Source: VFKE01 sp043758025
GTDB lineage: Bacteria > Verrucomicrobiota > Verrucomicrobiia > Verrucomicrobiales > Verrucomicrobiaceae
Direction: 5' to 3'
Length of the DNA stretch: 15,585 nt
NCBI GenBank assembly: GCA_043758025.1
Contig: JAYVOH010000087.1
Location: 1 to 15,585 of the forward strand
Part shown: in pieces, positions 1 to 7,700 of the stretch
Layout of the letters: every line of letters starts with the position of its first letter
Numbering within the stretch: position 1 is the stretch's first letter
Made by a program: the position numbers and the translations under genes
The notes under the pieces: generated by a model
Told to the model about the DNA's origin: nothing
What the model saw: the letters and a program-made list of their open reading frames with translations, nothing else
Databases searched by the model: none

Positions 1-31
1 TGGCGATGCGGCTGGCGAGGGAGAAGATCAT
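1..31 (-). CDS. possible N-terminus of a gene leaving the window
   Basis: An ATG on the minus strand at 31-29 opens a frame of ten codons (reads MIFSLASRIA) to the window edge. It would lie downstream of the H-like protein on the same strand, separated by the inverted repeat at 52-127. There is too little sequence to name a product, and all three plus-strand frames are also open here, so this is only a possible start. Confidence 0.25.
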   Translation of the reverse strand, partial: MIFSLASRIA

Positions 32-51
32 GGGTGTGGCACCGAGGTTTC

Positions 52-127
52 GACAGGATTACAGGATTTTGCAAGATTAACAAGAGAGCTGATCCAGTGA
101 ATCTTGCGAAATCCTGTTAATCCTGTC
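52..127. repeat. long imperfect inverted repeat with CAGGATT modules
   Basis: Arm 1 (52-78) and arm 2 (100-127) are reverse complements apart from one indel and one mismatch, around a 21-base loop. Within each arm a CAGGATT-type word recurs about every 8-9 bases. The repeat lies just past the stop of the minus-strand H-like gene, so its RNA could fold into a very stable stem-loop and serve as a transcription end or 3' stabiliser. It has no T-tract, so a classical intrinsic terminator is not shown. It resembles dispersed intergenic repeats of environmental bacteria; that is recollection, not a search. Confidence 0.75.
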
Positions 128-135
128 CAAGCTGG

Positions 136-600
136 TCATTCCTCACCATACCCCGCATCCTGCATCTTTTGAATCGTTTCCTGTAGCAGCGCGATATACC
201 CGTGAACATCCATCGAGTCTTCCTCCGGCTCGCCGTGCGCGGAGTAGAGCCAGCCGACTTCGTAGGGATCGCTCTTCACGATGCAGGCATCGACTTGCAG
301 GGCAGGGTTGGTGCCGGCGAATGTTCCCAGCATGGTGCAATAAACATCGCTCGCGGCTTTGAAGCCCTCGACGCTGCCGATGGTCTGGCCCGGTTCGATG
401 GGATCACCCGGCTGCACCTTGAAGCTGCTGTCCACCAGTTCGCCCAACATGCGCGTGGCGAATTTGGTGAAGCCCACGCGCCACAGTCCCGTTTCGCCAT
501 CGACCGGGGCCATCCAGTAATGCGAGCGGGAGTAGCGGTAGTTCTCGGGAAACCGGGCGGAGAATCGCGCGTGTTTGAAGCGGATGAAGTTGAGCGGCAT
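136..600 (-). CDS. gcvH: glycine cleavage system H-like lipoyl protein
   Basis: A 154-residue protein of the GcvH / lipoyl-carrier family. The diagnostic segment is residues 76-88, SVEGFKAASDVYC, matching the family's SVESVKAASD lipoylation loop with K81 as the predicted lipoyl lysine. Further family signs are the G-ELVD opening (53-57), the PGDPIEPGQTIG hairpin before the loop, and DPYEVGW (111-117), equivalent to the usual DPYGEGW. In the glycine cleavage complex the H protein shuttles the aminomethyl group between the P, T and L proteins. This copy is longer than the usual 125-130 residues: it has about 25 extra N-terminal residues and an acidic C-terminal helix. No gcvT or gcvP is in the window, so a stand-alone role as lipoyl relay or atypical H-like protein is possible. 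No Shine-Dalgarno precedes the ATG; a heptamer array sits there instead. Confidence 0.85.
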   Translation of the reverse strand: MPLNFIRFKHARFSARFPENYRYSRSHYWMAPVDGETGLWRVGFTKFATRMLGELVDSSFKVQPGDPIEPGQTIGSVEGFKAASDVYCTMLGTFAGTNPALQVDACIVKSDPYEVGWLYSAHGEPEEDSMDVHGYIALLQETIQKMQDAGYGEE

Positions 601-609
601 GAGCGCCGC

Positions 610-644
610 AAGGTTCAGGGTTCAAGCTGTAAGGTTCAAGGTGA
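610..644. repeat. five degenerate 7-base repeats upstream of the H-like gene
   Basis: Read on the plus strand, five consecutive heptamers follow the pattern AAGGTTC, AGGGTTC, AAGCTGT, AAGGTTC, AAGGTGA. On the coding (minus) strand they form a CTTGAAC-type pyrimidine-rich tract ending 9 bases before the ATG at 600. The period of 7 and the AAGG core are shared with the array upstream of dnaG at 11781-11815. Confidence 0.7.
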
Positions 645-700
645 AAATGTGCCGCGCGAGTTTTGATTGACGACAGGGGCTGCTTCGATTTAGCAAAGGA

Positions 701-1243
701 ATGTCTTTACCAAGATTTCACCTGATGGCCGTCGCAATGGTTGCGCTGGCACTGTCATCCTGTTCATCTTATCGGGCGGTGTTCGCCCCGCCCTCGCCTA
801 CTCCGGGCACGCGCGTGAACTGGCCGGGCAAGGACTTCAAGAAAGTGCGCGCGTATTGTTATGATTACACGGCGGACCAGAGCCCGTCGTTCTTCATCAA
901 TGGCAGAATGCACAAAGGCGTGATGGACGCGAAAGGTGTCAAGCTGACCTCGTCGCAAACACAACGCCTGCTGACCGCGCTTACCGTCTCGCAGGGCAAG
1001 CAGGATCGCACGCCTTGCTACAAGCCGCATCATGCCTTCGTCTTCTATGACGCCTCAGGCAAGGTGGCAGCAGTCTTTGAAATGTGCTTCGGTTGCAACA
1101 AGTTCGTGGCCACACCCGGCGGCCTGCCGGAATACATCAACTACCAAGCTCTCTGGAAACTCACCGGCGAACTCGGCCTTCCACTGGGCACGGGGAACAA
1201 GTTTTACACCGATTCCGTCTGCCGTTATCACGCATCCCACTAA
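701..1243 (+). CDS. Cys-rich lipoprotein of unknown function
   Basis: A 180-residue predicted lipoprotein. The N-terminus has a hydrophobic stretch (residues 9-18) followed by the lipobox L-S-S-C with C21 as the lipidated cysteine, so it should be anchored in a membrane facing the periplasm. The mature part has five further cysteines: C53, C106 in CYKPHH (106-111), C129 and C132 in EMCFGCN (127-133), and C174. The C-x2-C pair plus the PHH segment suggest metal binding or disulfide formation, but I recognise no named family. ATG 701 follows AAAGGA with no spacer, which is too close for a good ribosome site. Met9 at 725 is an alternative start that would still give a usable signal peptide. It is divergent from the H-like gene (100 bases apart) and 23 bases upstream of ridA, with which it may be co-transcribed. 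Confidence 0.75.
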   Translation: MSLPRFHLMAVAMVALALSSCSSYRAVFAPPSPTPGTRVNWPGKDFKKVRAYCYDYTADQSPSFFINGRMHKGVMDAKGVKLTSSQTQRLLTALTVSQGKQDRTPCYKPHHAFVFYDASGKVAAVFEMCFGCNKFVATPGGLPEYINYQALWKLTGELGLPLGTGNKFYTDSVCRYHASH

Positions 1244-1266
1244 TTTTTCATCAACCGCACCACATC

Positions 1267-1647
1267 ATGCAAATCATCTCCGCTCCCAACGCCCCCGCCG
1301 CTGTCGGCCCCTATTCACAAGCTATCCGCACCGGCAATCTGCTTTTCTGCTCGGGCCAGATTCCGATCAATCCCGCTTCCGGAAAGATCGAAGCCACTGA
1401 TGTGGAAGGTCAGGCGCTGCAAGTCATCGCGAACATCGAAGCCGTGCTCAGCGCCGCCGGATTGAGCGTTCACAACGTGGTGAAGTCCACCATGTTCCTG
1501 CAAGACATGGCTGATTTCCCCAAGGTGAATCCAATTTACGAAAACGGATTCGACGGGCACAAACCAGCGCGCTCCACAATTCAGGTGGCGAAACTCCCGC
1601 TCGGAGCCTTGGTCGAGATCGAGGTCATCGCGGAGTTCGCGAAATAA
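1267..1647 (+). CDS. ridA: RidA family reactive enamine/imine deaminase
   Basis: A 126-residue full-length RidA (YjgF/YER057c/UK114) protein, the usual size for the family. RidA forms cytosolic trimers and hydrolyses reactive enamine/imine intermediates such as 2-aminoacrylate released by PLP enzymes. Visible family features are the opening SAPNAPAAVGPYSQA (residues 5-19, with Y16), FCSGQIP (27-33), and the C-terminal block PARSTIQVAKLP with the substrate-carboxylate-binding R102, followed by VEIEVIA with E119. The longer open frame from 1084 overlaps the upstream lipoprotein in another frame. The ATG at 1267 gives the canonical RidA N-terminus and is chosen here. No Shine-Dalgarno is visible. 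The 23-base gap to the upstream lipoprotein stop suggests a shared transcript. Confidence 0.95.
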   Translation: MQIISAPNAPAAVGPYSQAIRTGNLLFCSGQIPINPASGKIEATDVEGQALQVIANIEAVLSAAGLSVHNVVKSTMFLQDMADFPKVNPIYENGFDGHKPARSTIQVAKLPLGALVEIEVIAEFAK

Positions 1648-1654
1648 ATTTGAC

Positions 1655-1666
1655 GGCGCGTGCGCC
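1655..1666 (+). terminator. weak hairpin after ridA
   Basis: GGCG-CGTG-CGCC starts 7 bases past the ridA stop, and a second weak CACC/GGTG hairpin follows at 1673-1685. Neither has a T-run, so a terminator role is only a guess. Confidence 0.25.
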
Positions 1667-1841
1667 CTCCGACCACCGCTCTGGTGCGTCCACGTCCGTC
1701 TTGCATTCAAAGGCGGATCCGTTACTTTCAGTCTTCATTTAACCAATCACGAATGCCCCAATAATTTTTCTCCATAAACAATTCGCGTAGCTTCGGCTGC
1801 TGTCCACCTCGAAACCGCTAAATTTCGTAAACAAAGGACAT

Positions 1842-1953
1842 GCGCTCAAAGCACGCCCCGAATGGGGGCGTGTTGAAAGCGCTCCTTTGTGGGCTCTTAG
1901 CGGTGCCTGAGGTGGGGCGTGTGTAGGCACGCCCCTCTTGATTTTCAGGCACC
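1842..1953. repeat. paired GC-rich hairpins upstream of mod
   Basis: The 369-base gap 1648-2016 has no convincing gene. Its main content is two hairpins. The first pairs CACGCCCC (1852-1859) with GGGGCGTG (1865-1872), with an outer GCGCT/AGCGC pairing at 1842-1846 and 1878-1882. The second pairs GGGGCGTG (1914-1921) with CACGCCCC (1928-1935), inside a perfect 9-base outer stem GGTGCCTGA (1902-1910) with TCAGGCACC (1945-1953). The arm sequences of the two hairpins are identical, so they can also cross-pair and give alternative folds. The element ends 63 bases before the mod start codon, so it may lie in the mod leader. Confidence 0.75.
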
Positions 1954-2016
1954 AACAAGGGTTCACATAGGACAAGCCTCCCTCTGACAGGGCTGATTCG
2001 CACGCAGCGAACAGCC

Positions 2017-4227
2017 ATGCCTGCAAATCCAGACAAGGACGACAAGTCCTTCCGCTGGGGACCGGCCAGTCCCCATCCACTTTCCCAAATGCGCACCGAA
2101 CTGGTGTGGGATGGGAAATACGACGAATACGGCAACCGCCGCGAGGTGGACATCGCCGGGTGGTCGCTGCCCATGCAGAAGATCGAGACCGTGGATGAGC
2201 CGCGCCAGCGGGCCTCGGCTGAAGGTCAGATGGAGTTGTTTGACAAGAAAGTAGAAGCGGCCTCTGGCCGCTTGTCAGGGTCAGAAAGCGGCGGAGACGC
2301 CGCTTCTACATTCCGCAACCGCCTCATCTGGGGCGACAACAAGCTGGTCATGGCCAGCCTCTTGAGGGAGTTCAAAGGCAAGGTTGACCTCATCTACATT
2401 GATCCGCCCTTTGACGTGGGTGCGGACTTCACCATGGACGTGCCCATCGGTGGCGGAAAAGAGACAGTGAGCAAAGACCAGTCCACCCTTGAGATGGTCG
2501 CCTATCGCGACATGTGGGGCAAGGGCACCGACTCGTATCTGCACATGATGTTTGAACGCCTGACGCTGATGAAAGAACTGCTTTCAGCGACAGGGAGCAT
2601 CTATGTTCATTGCGATTCTCGAATGAACTCCTATCTCCGGCAAGTTCTTGATGAAGTCTTTTCGGGATTCAACTTCGTAAATAGTATCACTTGGCGACGA
2701 ACTGGAGCCCACAACGACCCCGGCCGATACGGAATGATTTCCGATACAATCCTGTTTTACACAAAGACAGAGAATTATATTTGGAATCAACCATACGCCA
2801 TCCGATCCGATGAATCGATCGAGACGTCGTTCGCTTACATCGAGAAACCAGATGGTAGTTGGGAAAGGCTTTCAAAAGGACAGATGATCCCTTCCGGTTG
2901 GAGGAGATTTCAGTCCGTTACTCTTCGGAGTCCGCATCCGAGGCCCAATCTCTATTATCCCTACAAGGGTTTCATGCCTCACAGGAATGGTTGGTCGGTC
3001 AGCAAGGAACGGATGGAGAAGTATGACCGCGAAAACCGCCTCCTGTTTCCTGAGAGCAAAGAAGGGGCAATTCGCCTCAAAATGTATCTCGACGAGTCAC
3101 CAGGAATTCCTGTTCAGGATTTGTGGGTCGATATTGGAAAGCTCGAAGCCATTTCTTCGGAGAACTTGGGCTATGCCACCCAAAAGCCTGAAGCCCTGCT
3201 CGAACGAATCATCAATGCCAGCAGCAATGAAGGTGATCTCGTGGCCGATTTCTTCTGTGGTAGCGGAACAACAGCCGCAGTCGCGGAACGTCTTGGCCGT
3301 CGTTGGATCATGTCCGACCTCGGACGGTTCGCCATCCACACAAGCCGCAAGCGTTTGATCGAACTGCAACGCAAGTTGCACGACGAGGGCAAGCCGTATC
3401 GCGCCTTCGACGTTCACAACCTGGGCCGCTACGAGCGGCAGTGGTGGCAGAAGGACCGGCTCAAAGGCGCGGAGGCAGAGCATCGCCGCGTCGTGCTGGA
3501 GTTCTTCAAAAGTGAAGTGCTCAACTCGCCGCCGAATCCGCTACTGCATGGCCGGAAGGCTGGAGCCTTCTGTCATGTGGATGGCATTGATGGTCTCTTC
3601 ACCCGTGTCGAAGCCCGCGCCGTGGCCGAGGCGGTGCAGAGCGCCGGAGGTCGCGAAGTATTCTGTCTCGCCTGGGAGTTTGAGATGGAACTGCGCACCT
3701 TCACGCTGGCACTGGAAGCCGAGCTTGGGGTGAAGATGAAGCTGGTGCCCATCCCGCGCGAGATCATGGAGAAGAACCGGAAGAGCCCGCCGCCTTTCCT
3801 CGAGATGGCCGTGCTTGAAGCGGAGGTCGTGACACGGAACTGTAGGGCGTCTGTGTCAGACGCCGAAGCTGGAGGAAAGACTGAGAAAGCCGGCGTTTCA
3901 CAGAAACGCCTTACAGTGGATGTTAAATTGACCAAGTTCCTGCCATCACTCTCCGAAGTGCCGGGCAAGGAATTGGAAGCGCTCAAGGAACGCGCCGTGA
4001 AGAGCGGCTTCGATTTCATTGATTTCTGGGCGGTGGATTTCGACTGGCATCCCGACAAACCCTTCAATCATCACTGGCAGGACTACCGCACGCGAAAGGA
4101 TCGGAGCCTCAAGACGGTGAGCGATGCCGGACACGACTATGAGAAGTCCGGCAAGCACATCATCTGCGTGAAGGTCGTGGATGTCTTCGGCTGCGACACG
4201 AGCATCACGCTGGAGGTGGGGGTATGA
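2017..4227 (+). CDS. mod: Type III-like DNA adenine methyltransferase (Mod)
   Basis: A 736-residue beta-class amino-methyltransferase, predicted to methylate adenine N6 and, as in Type III systems, to supply DNA recognition for its Res partner. Motif IV is IDPPF (D129-F132) and comes before the AdoMet-binding motif I, DFFCGSGT (411-418); this order defines the beta class. The intervening stretch of roughly residues 180-400 is the expected target-recognition region. The opening WGPASPHPLSQ and RLIWGDNKLVMASL before motif IV fit this methyltransferase group. Two stretches, residues 79-98 and 609-633, are encoded by in-frame palindromic repeats (2251-2309 and 3841-3915). Both lie outside the catalytic motifs and look like inserted low-complexity linkers. 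No Shine-Dalgarno precedes the ATG. The stop overlaps an unused ATG (ATGA at 4224). The partner res starts 474 bases downstream. Confidence 0.92.
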   Translation: MPANPDKDDKSFRWGPASPHPLSQMRTELVWDGKYDEYGNRREVDIAGWSLPMQKIETVDEPRQRASAEGQMELFDKKVEAASGRLSGSESGGDAASTFRNRLIWGDNKLVMASLLREFKGKVDLIYIDPPFDVGADFTMDVPIGGGKETVSKDQSTLEMVAYRDMWGKGTDSYLHMMFERLTLMKELLSATGSIYVHCDSRMNSYLRQVLDEVFSGFNFVNSITWRRTGAHNDPGRYGMISDTILFYTKTENYIWNQPYAIRSDESIETSFAYIEKPDGSWERLSKGQMIPSGWRRFQSVTLRSPHPRPNLYYPYKGFMPHRNGWSVSKERMEKYDRENRLLFPESKEGAIRLKMYLDESPGIPVQDLWVDIGKLEAISSENLGYATQKPEALLERIINASSNEGDLVADFFCGSGTTAAVAERLGRRWIMSDLGRFAIHTSRKRLIELQRKLHDEGKPYRAFDVHNLGRYERQWWQKDRLKGAEAEHRRVVLEFFKSEVLNSPPNPLLHGRKAGAFCHVDGIDGLFTRVEARAVAEAVQSAGGREVFCLAWEFEMELRTFTLALEAELGVKMKLVPIPREIMEKNRKSPPPFLEMAVLEAEVVTRNCRASVSDAEAGGKTEKAGVSQKRLTVDVKLTKFLPSLSEVPGKELEALKERAVKSGFDFIDFWAVDFDWHPDKPFNHHWQDYRTRKDRSLKTVSDAGHDYEKSGKHIICVKVVDVFGCDTSITLEVGV
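2251..2309. repeat. palindromic twin-hairpin element inside mod (first)
   Basis: An outer perfect 11-base stem, GTAGAAGCGGC (2251-2261) with its complement at 2299-2309, encloses two local hairpins: GCGGCC-TCT-GGCCGC (2257-2271) and AAGCGGCG-GAGA-CGCCGCTT (2286-2305). It is translated in frame as mod residues 79-98, rich in Ala, Gly and Ser, between the N-terminal segment and the start of the catalytic fold. Confidence 0.85.
3841..3915. repeat. palindromic twin-hairpin element inside mod (second)
   Basis: Outer ends TGTAGGGCGT (3841-3850) and ACGCCTTACA (3906-3915) pair at 9 of 10 positions. Inside are two perfect 8-base hairpins, GGCGTCTG-TGT-CAGACGCC (3846-3864) and GGCGTTTC-ACA-GAAACGCC (3892-3910), whose loops are complementary. 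It is read in frame as mod residues 609-633, ahead of the conserved C-terminal part. Confidence 0.85.
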
Positions 4228-4246
4228 ACGGCGCTCCAAGTCTTAA

Positions 4247-4432
4247 AGGCCAACGGCCTGCCCTATACCAGCCCAGGGCAACGCCCTGGGCAGTCGTGGA
4301 AGATGCGTCCAGCCCTGTAAGGGCGGCCCAAGTCATTACCACTTCATTATGTCGCCCGTTCAGGGCTTATGGTTCGCTTGACGGATTACCCAGGGCGTTG
4401 CCCTGGGCTGATATATTTCGCCCCCTTGGGGC
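4247..4432. repeat. multi-hairpin inverted repeat between mod and res
   Basis: The gap 4228-4477 is almost filled by six hairpins: AGGCC-AAC-GGCCT (4247-4259), CCCAGGGC-AAC-GCCCTGGG (4272-4290), GCCC-TGTAA-GGGC (4312-4324), GCCC-GTTCA-GGGC (4354-4366), CCCAGGGC-GTT-GCCCTGGG (4389-4407) and GCCCC/GGGGC (4420-4432). A 22-base block at 4269-4290 recurs as its exact reverse complement at 4389-4410, and the two inner hairpins also mirror each other. The whole is therefore a head-to-head pair of roughly 80-base units, as expected of a REP-like or MITE-like element. No transposase is present. Confidence 0.85.
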
Positions 4433-4477
4433 TGCAACTTCAGATGCCAGATCAAATGAAGTGCCGGTGATGAGAAA

Positions 4478-4645
4478 TCAATTTCCAGCCGGTTCTTCGA
4501 GCAGCATCGCGATGACTTCGCGGAGATTCGCGTTGAGTTCATCAAGCGTTTCCGCCTGGGAATGTGCACCGCTGAATCCGGGCACATATCCGACCAGCAG
4601 TCCAGTCACGGAGTCTCGCTCCACTACGGCGGTGAATGTTCTCAT
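4478..4645 (-). CDS. HicB-like antitoxin, probably truncated
   Basis: A 55-residue protein from the ATG at 4645 (a GTG at 4690 would add 15 residues). The sequence from MRTFTAVVERD through GLLVGYVPGFSGAHSQAETLDELNANL to REVIAMLLEE is the HicB-like antitoxin fold, a degraded-RNase-H-type domain that normally neutralises a HicA mRNA interferase. Complete members are usually about 70 residues; this one stops early after LLEEPAGN. Shifting the frame at 4490-4500 continues as RLEIDF, resembling the usual end of such proteins, so a frameshift or repeat insertion may have cut it. No HicA is found; the position expected for it is occupied by the multi-hairpin repeat. It is antisense to the mod-res gap, and its GTG form would overlap the res start. 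It may be a relic rather than a working gene. Confidence 0.65.
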   Translation of the reverse strand: MRTFTAVVERDSVTGLLVGYVPGFSGAHSQAETLDELNANLREVIAMLLEEPAGN

Positions 4646-4701
4646 GCCCCATTCTTTCACGTCCACGCCTGTAGTCAACTCATGTGCCACGCCTCTTTGT
4701 C

Positions 4702-7700
4702 ATGTCTGAAGCGCTCACCATCAAGACTGAATCTTTGGAACCCCTCTTTGCCGCATGGGAAGAGCCGACAAAGCATCGTGTCCGCGCTGAGAGTGGCGTA
4801 GGTGCCGATGAACGGCAGGGCCGCAGGCCGAGCCACATCGCCATCGCGCAGAATCTCCGCGCCGAGGTGAAGATGTGGCGGGAGTCGTTCTATCCCGCTG
4901 CCAGCGACACGTCACGCCAATTGCTGAATCATTGGTTTGGCCGGACGCACAGCGTCGGCGGGAATGAGTTCCGATATTACTTCTGCCAGCGCGAAGCGGT
5001 GGAGACGATGGTGTATTTGAAGGAAGTGCGCGGCGTGGATTGCCTGTCCCAGCTCATTGCAGAGTTTGGCGGTGCCAATGCGGAAACTGCAGCGCTGGGT
5101 GTCACGGAGGACGAAGACTCGTGGACTCGCTACGCCTTCAAGATGGCGACCGGCTCCGGCAAGACCAAGGTGATGAGCCTTGCCATCGTGTGGAGTTACT
5201 TCCATGCACTGCGGGAAAGCGATTCACCGATGGCGAAGCATTTCGTGGTGGTGGCCCCGAACCTGACGGTGTTTGAGCGTTTGAAGGAAGACTTCAAACC
5301 CGAAGGTGGTGGGCCGGACATCTTTGACAACGATCCACTCATCCCCGTGGAATGGCGTGGTGACTGGAACCTCACCACCGTGTTGCAAGATGAAGCCAGC
5401 GGTGCCAGCACCGGCGGCACGCTCTATCTGACGAACATTCATCGGCTGTTCGACAACTCCAAGAAACGCGAGAGCGGCGAGATGCACGACTGGATGGGGC
5501 CGACGGTTAGCAAGGCGAAGGCGCTCGACACCAGTGCCGCCTTGCGTGAGCGCATCACGGGTCATCAGCGCGTGATGGTGCTCAACGATGAAGCCCATCA
5601 TGTCTGGGATCCGGATTCCGCGTGGAATGAAGCGATTAAATATCTTCACGACACCATCCGCAAACGCACGGGCGGCGGACTCGTGGCACAACTCGATTTC
5701 TCCGCCACGCCCAAGGACAACAAGGCGAATTATTTCAAGCACATCGTGTGCGACACCCCGCTGGGTGAGGCGGTTGATGCTGGCATCGTTAAGACACCGA
5801 TCATCGGTCGTGCCGGAAAGCTGGTCGAGCAGGCCACTGACAACGCGGCATGGAAGTATGAAATGCACCTCAAGCTGGGCTACGAACGCTGGCTGAAAAG
5901 CCGTGATGAATGGCTCAAGAGCGGCAAAAAGCCGCTGCTTTTTGTGATGTGCGAAGATACGAAAGCGGCGGACGAGATCACCTCACGGTTGAACGGTGAT
6001 GCCGTCTTCAAGGAATTGAACGGGCGCGCGATCAATCTGCACACCAATCTTAAAGGCAAGATCAATAAGAGGACTGGAGCCTTTGAGCCAAACGAGAAGG
6101 ACATCAGCGATGAAGACCTGAAAGCGCTGCGCAAACTCAGCCGCGAACTGGATGGAAACAGCAGCCAGTATTTCTGCATCGTGAGCGTGCTGATGTTGCG
6201 CGAAGGCTGGGACGTGAAGAATGTTACTACGATTGTGCCGCTTCGCCCCTACAGCAGTAAGGCAGGCATTCTTCCCGAGCAAACTCTTGGTCGTGGCCTG
6301 CGCCGAATGACGCCGCCGGGGCAGGCGAATGAAGTGGTGGCCGTGATCGAGCATGAAGCGTTCGCGCGCCTTTATCGTGATGAACTCGCTCAAGAAGGCT
6401 TGAACATCGAAATGGTGGATGTGGAGCAGGTTCCAACGACCACCGTTTCCATTTATCCTGACACGGCGAAGAAAGATGCGGCGACGTTGGACATCGCCAT
6501 TCCGCGTCTGACAGCGGCCAATCAAACATTGCCCGTGCTGGGGCCGATCGCACTCGCGGAAGTGCAGACAGCATTCAGCAGCTATAAGCCGTTGCCAATC
6601 GGTGAACACGGGCCAAGCGAAGTGCAATACGAAGGAAGGCACTTGATCACGGGTGAAGTGGTCGAGCACATGAAAGTGAGCCTGTCGTTGCTGGAGTCAG
6701 GCTATGGCGCGATTTCGTTCTTTGTTCAGGAGCTCGAGCACATCTGTAAGGTCAAGGGCACGCATCAAGTTCTAGCCCCGCTGGTCGAGAAATTCCTGGA
6801 GACGATGATCTTTGGGAAGGCCGTGTCGTTGTTTGATCAGGCTGTGATCAAGCGTTTGGCTGACAGCGATGTGAGGGAACATGTGCGGGCGGTGTTTGTG
6901 CCGATGATCCGTGCGAAGACAGTGCAGCAACTGCTGCGCAAAGTGGAAACTGTGCCTGTGTCGCTGACTTCATGGAAAGCGTATCAAGTGACCACGAGCG
7001 AGCGCCGTCCAGTGCGGCAGGCGGGCCGCACGATCTTCAATCTGGTGCCCTGCAACCGCACGCTGGAGTCGGCCTTCGTCGAACTGGCTGACAAAGCATC
7101 CGATGTCGCTGCATTTGCCAAGAACGCCGGGCCGCAATGCCTGCGCATTGATTATCTTTCGGATGGAATGCGACTGGCATTTTACACACCAGACTTCTTT
7201 GTCCGCACCACGCCGGATCAATACTATCTCGTCGAGACCAAGGGCCAGGTGGACAAAGATGTGCCAGTCAAGGCACGAGCCGCCGTGGAGTGGTGCAAGG
7301 CAGCGTCCACTAAGCAGGTGAAGTGGGAATACGTCTTCGTGCCCGAAGGTGTCTTTCAACGCTTTCAAGGACACACGATGGCCGAGTTGGTGCGGATGTG
7401 TGCGCCCTCGCTCAACGACCTCATCAATGAGAAAAAATTTCAGGAAGATCTGCCGCTGTTTGCCGGGCAGGGTTTGTTGGAGGCGAAAGCGGATGAGAAG
7501 CAGGCCATCGTGGATGAAAAGCTGCTCTCCAGTCTGCCGGATCGACTGCGCAAGGCTGCGGATGAAGCCATTTCGCTCTACCGTTTCTTTGAAAAGAAAC
7601 AGGGCGTGAACTACGCGCCGATCTTCACGGCACTGCTGGGAGTGGTGGATGAAACCGCCAAAGGACTTATCCTCCAGAAGCTCACGAAACATATGCCGAA

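Noticed and set aside
1739..2174. Minus-strand frames of 113 and 118 codons between ridA and mod
   Set aside because: They cross the hairpins and the mod start and show no domain features. A decayed gene fragment around 1740-1840 cannot be excluded, but nothing recognisable was found.
4224..4709. A 161-codon plus-strand frame beginning with the ATGA overlap at the mod stop
   Set aside because: It runs through the multi-hairpin repeat and antisense to the HicB-like gene. Its residues have no domain character, and the frame is open because of the repeat composition.
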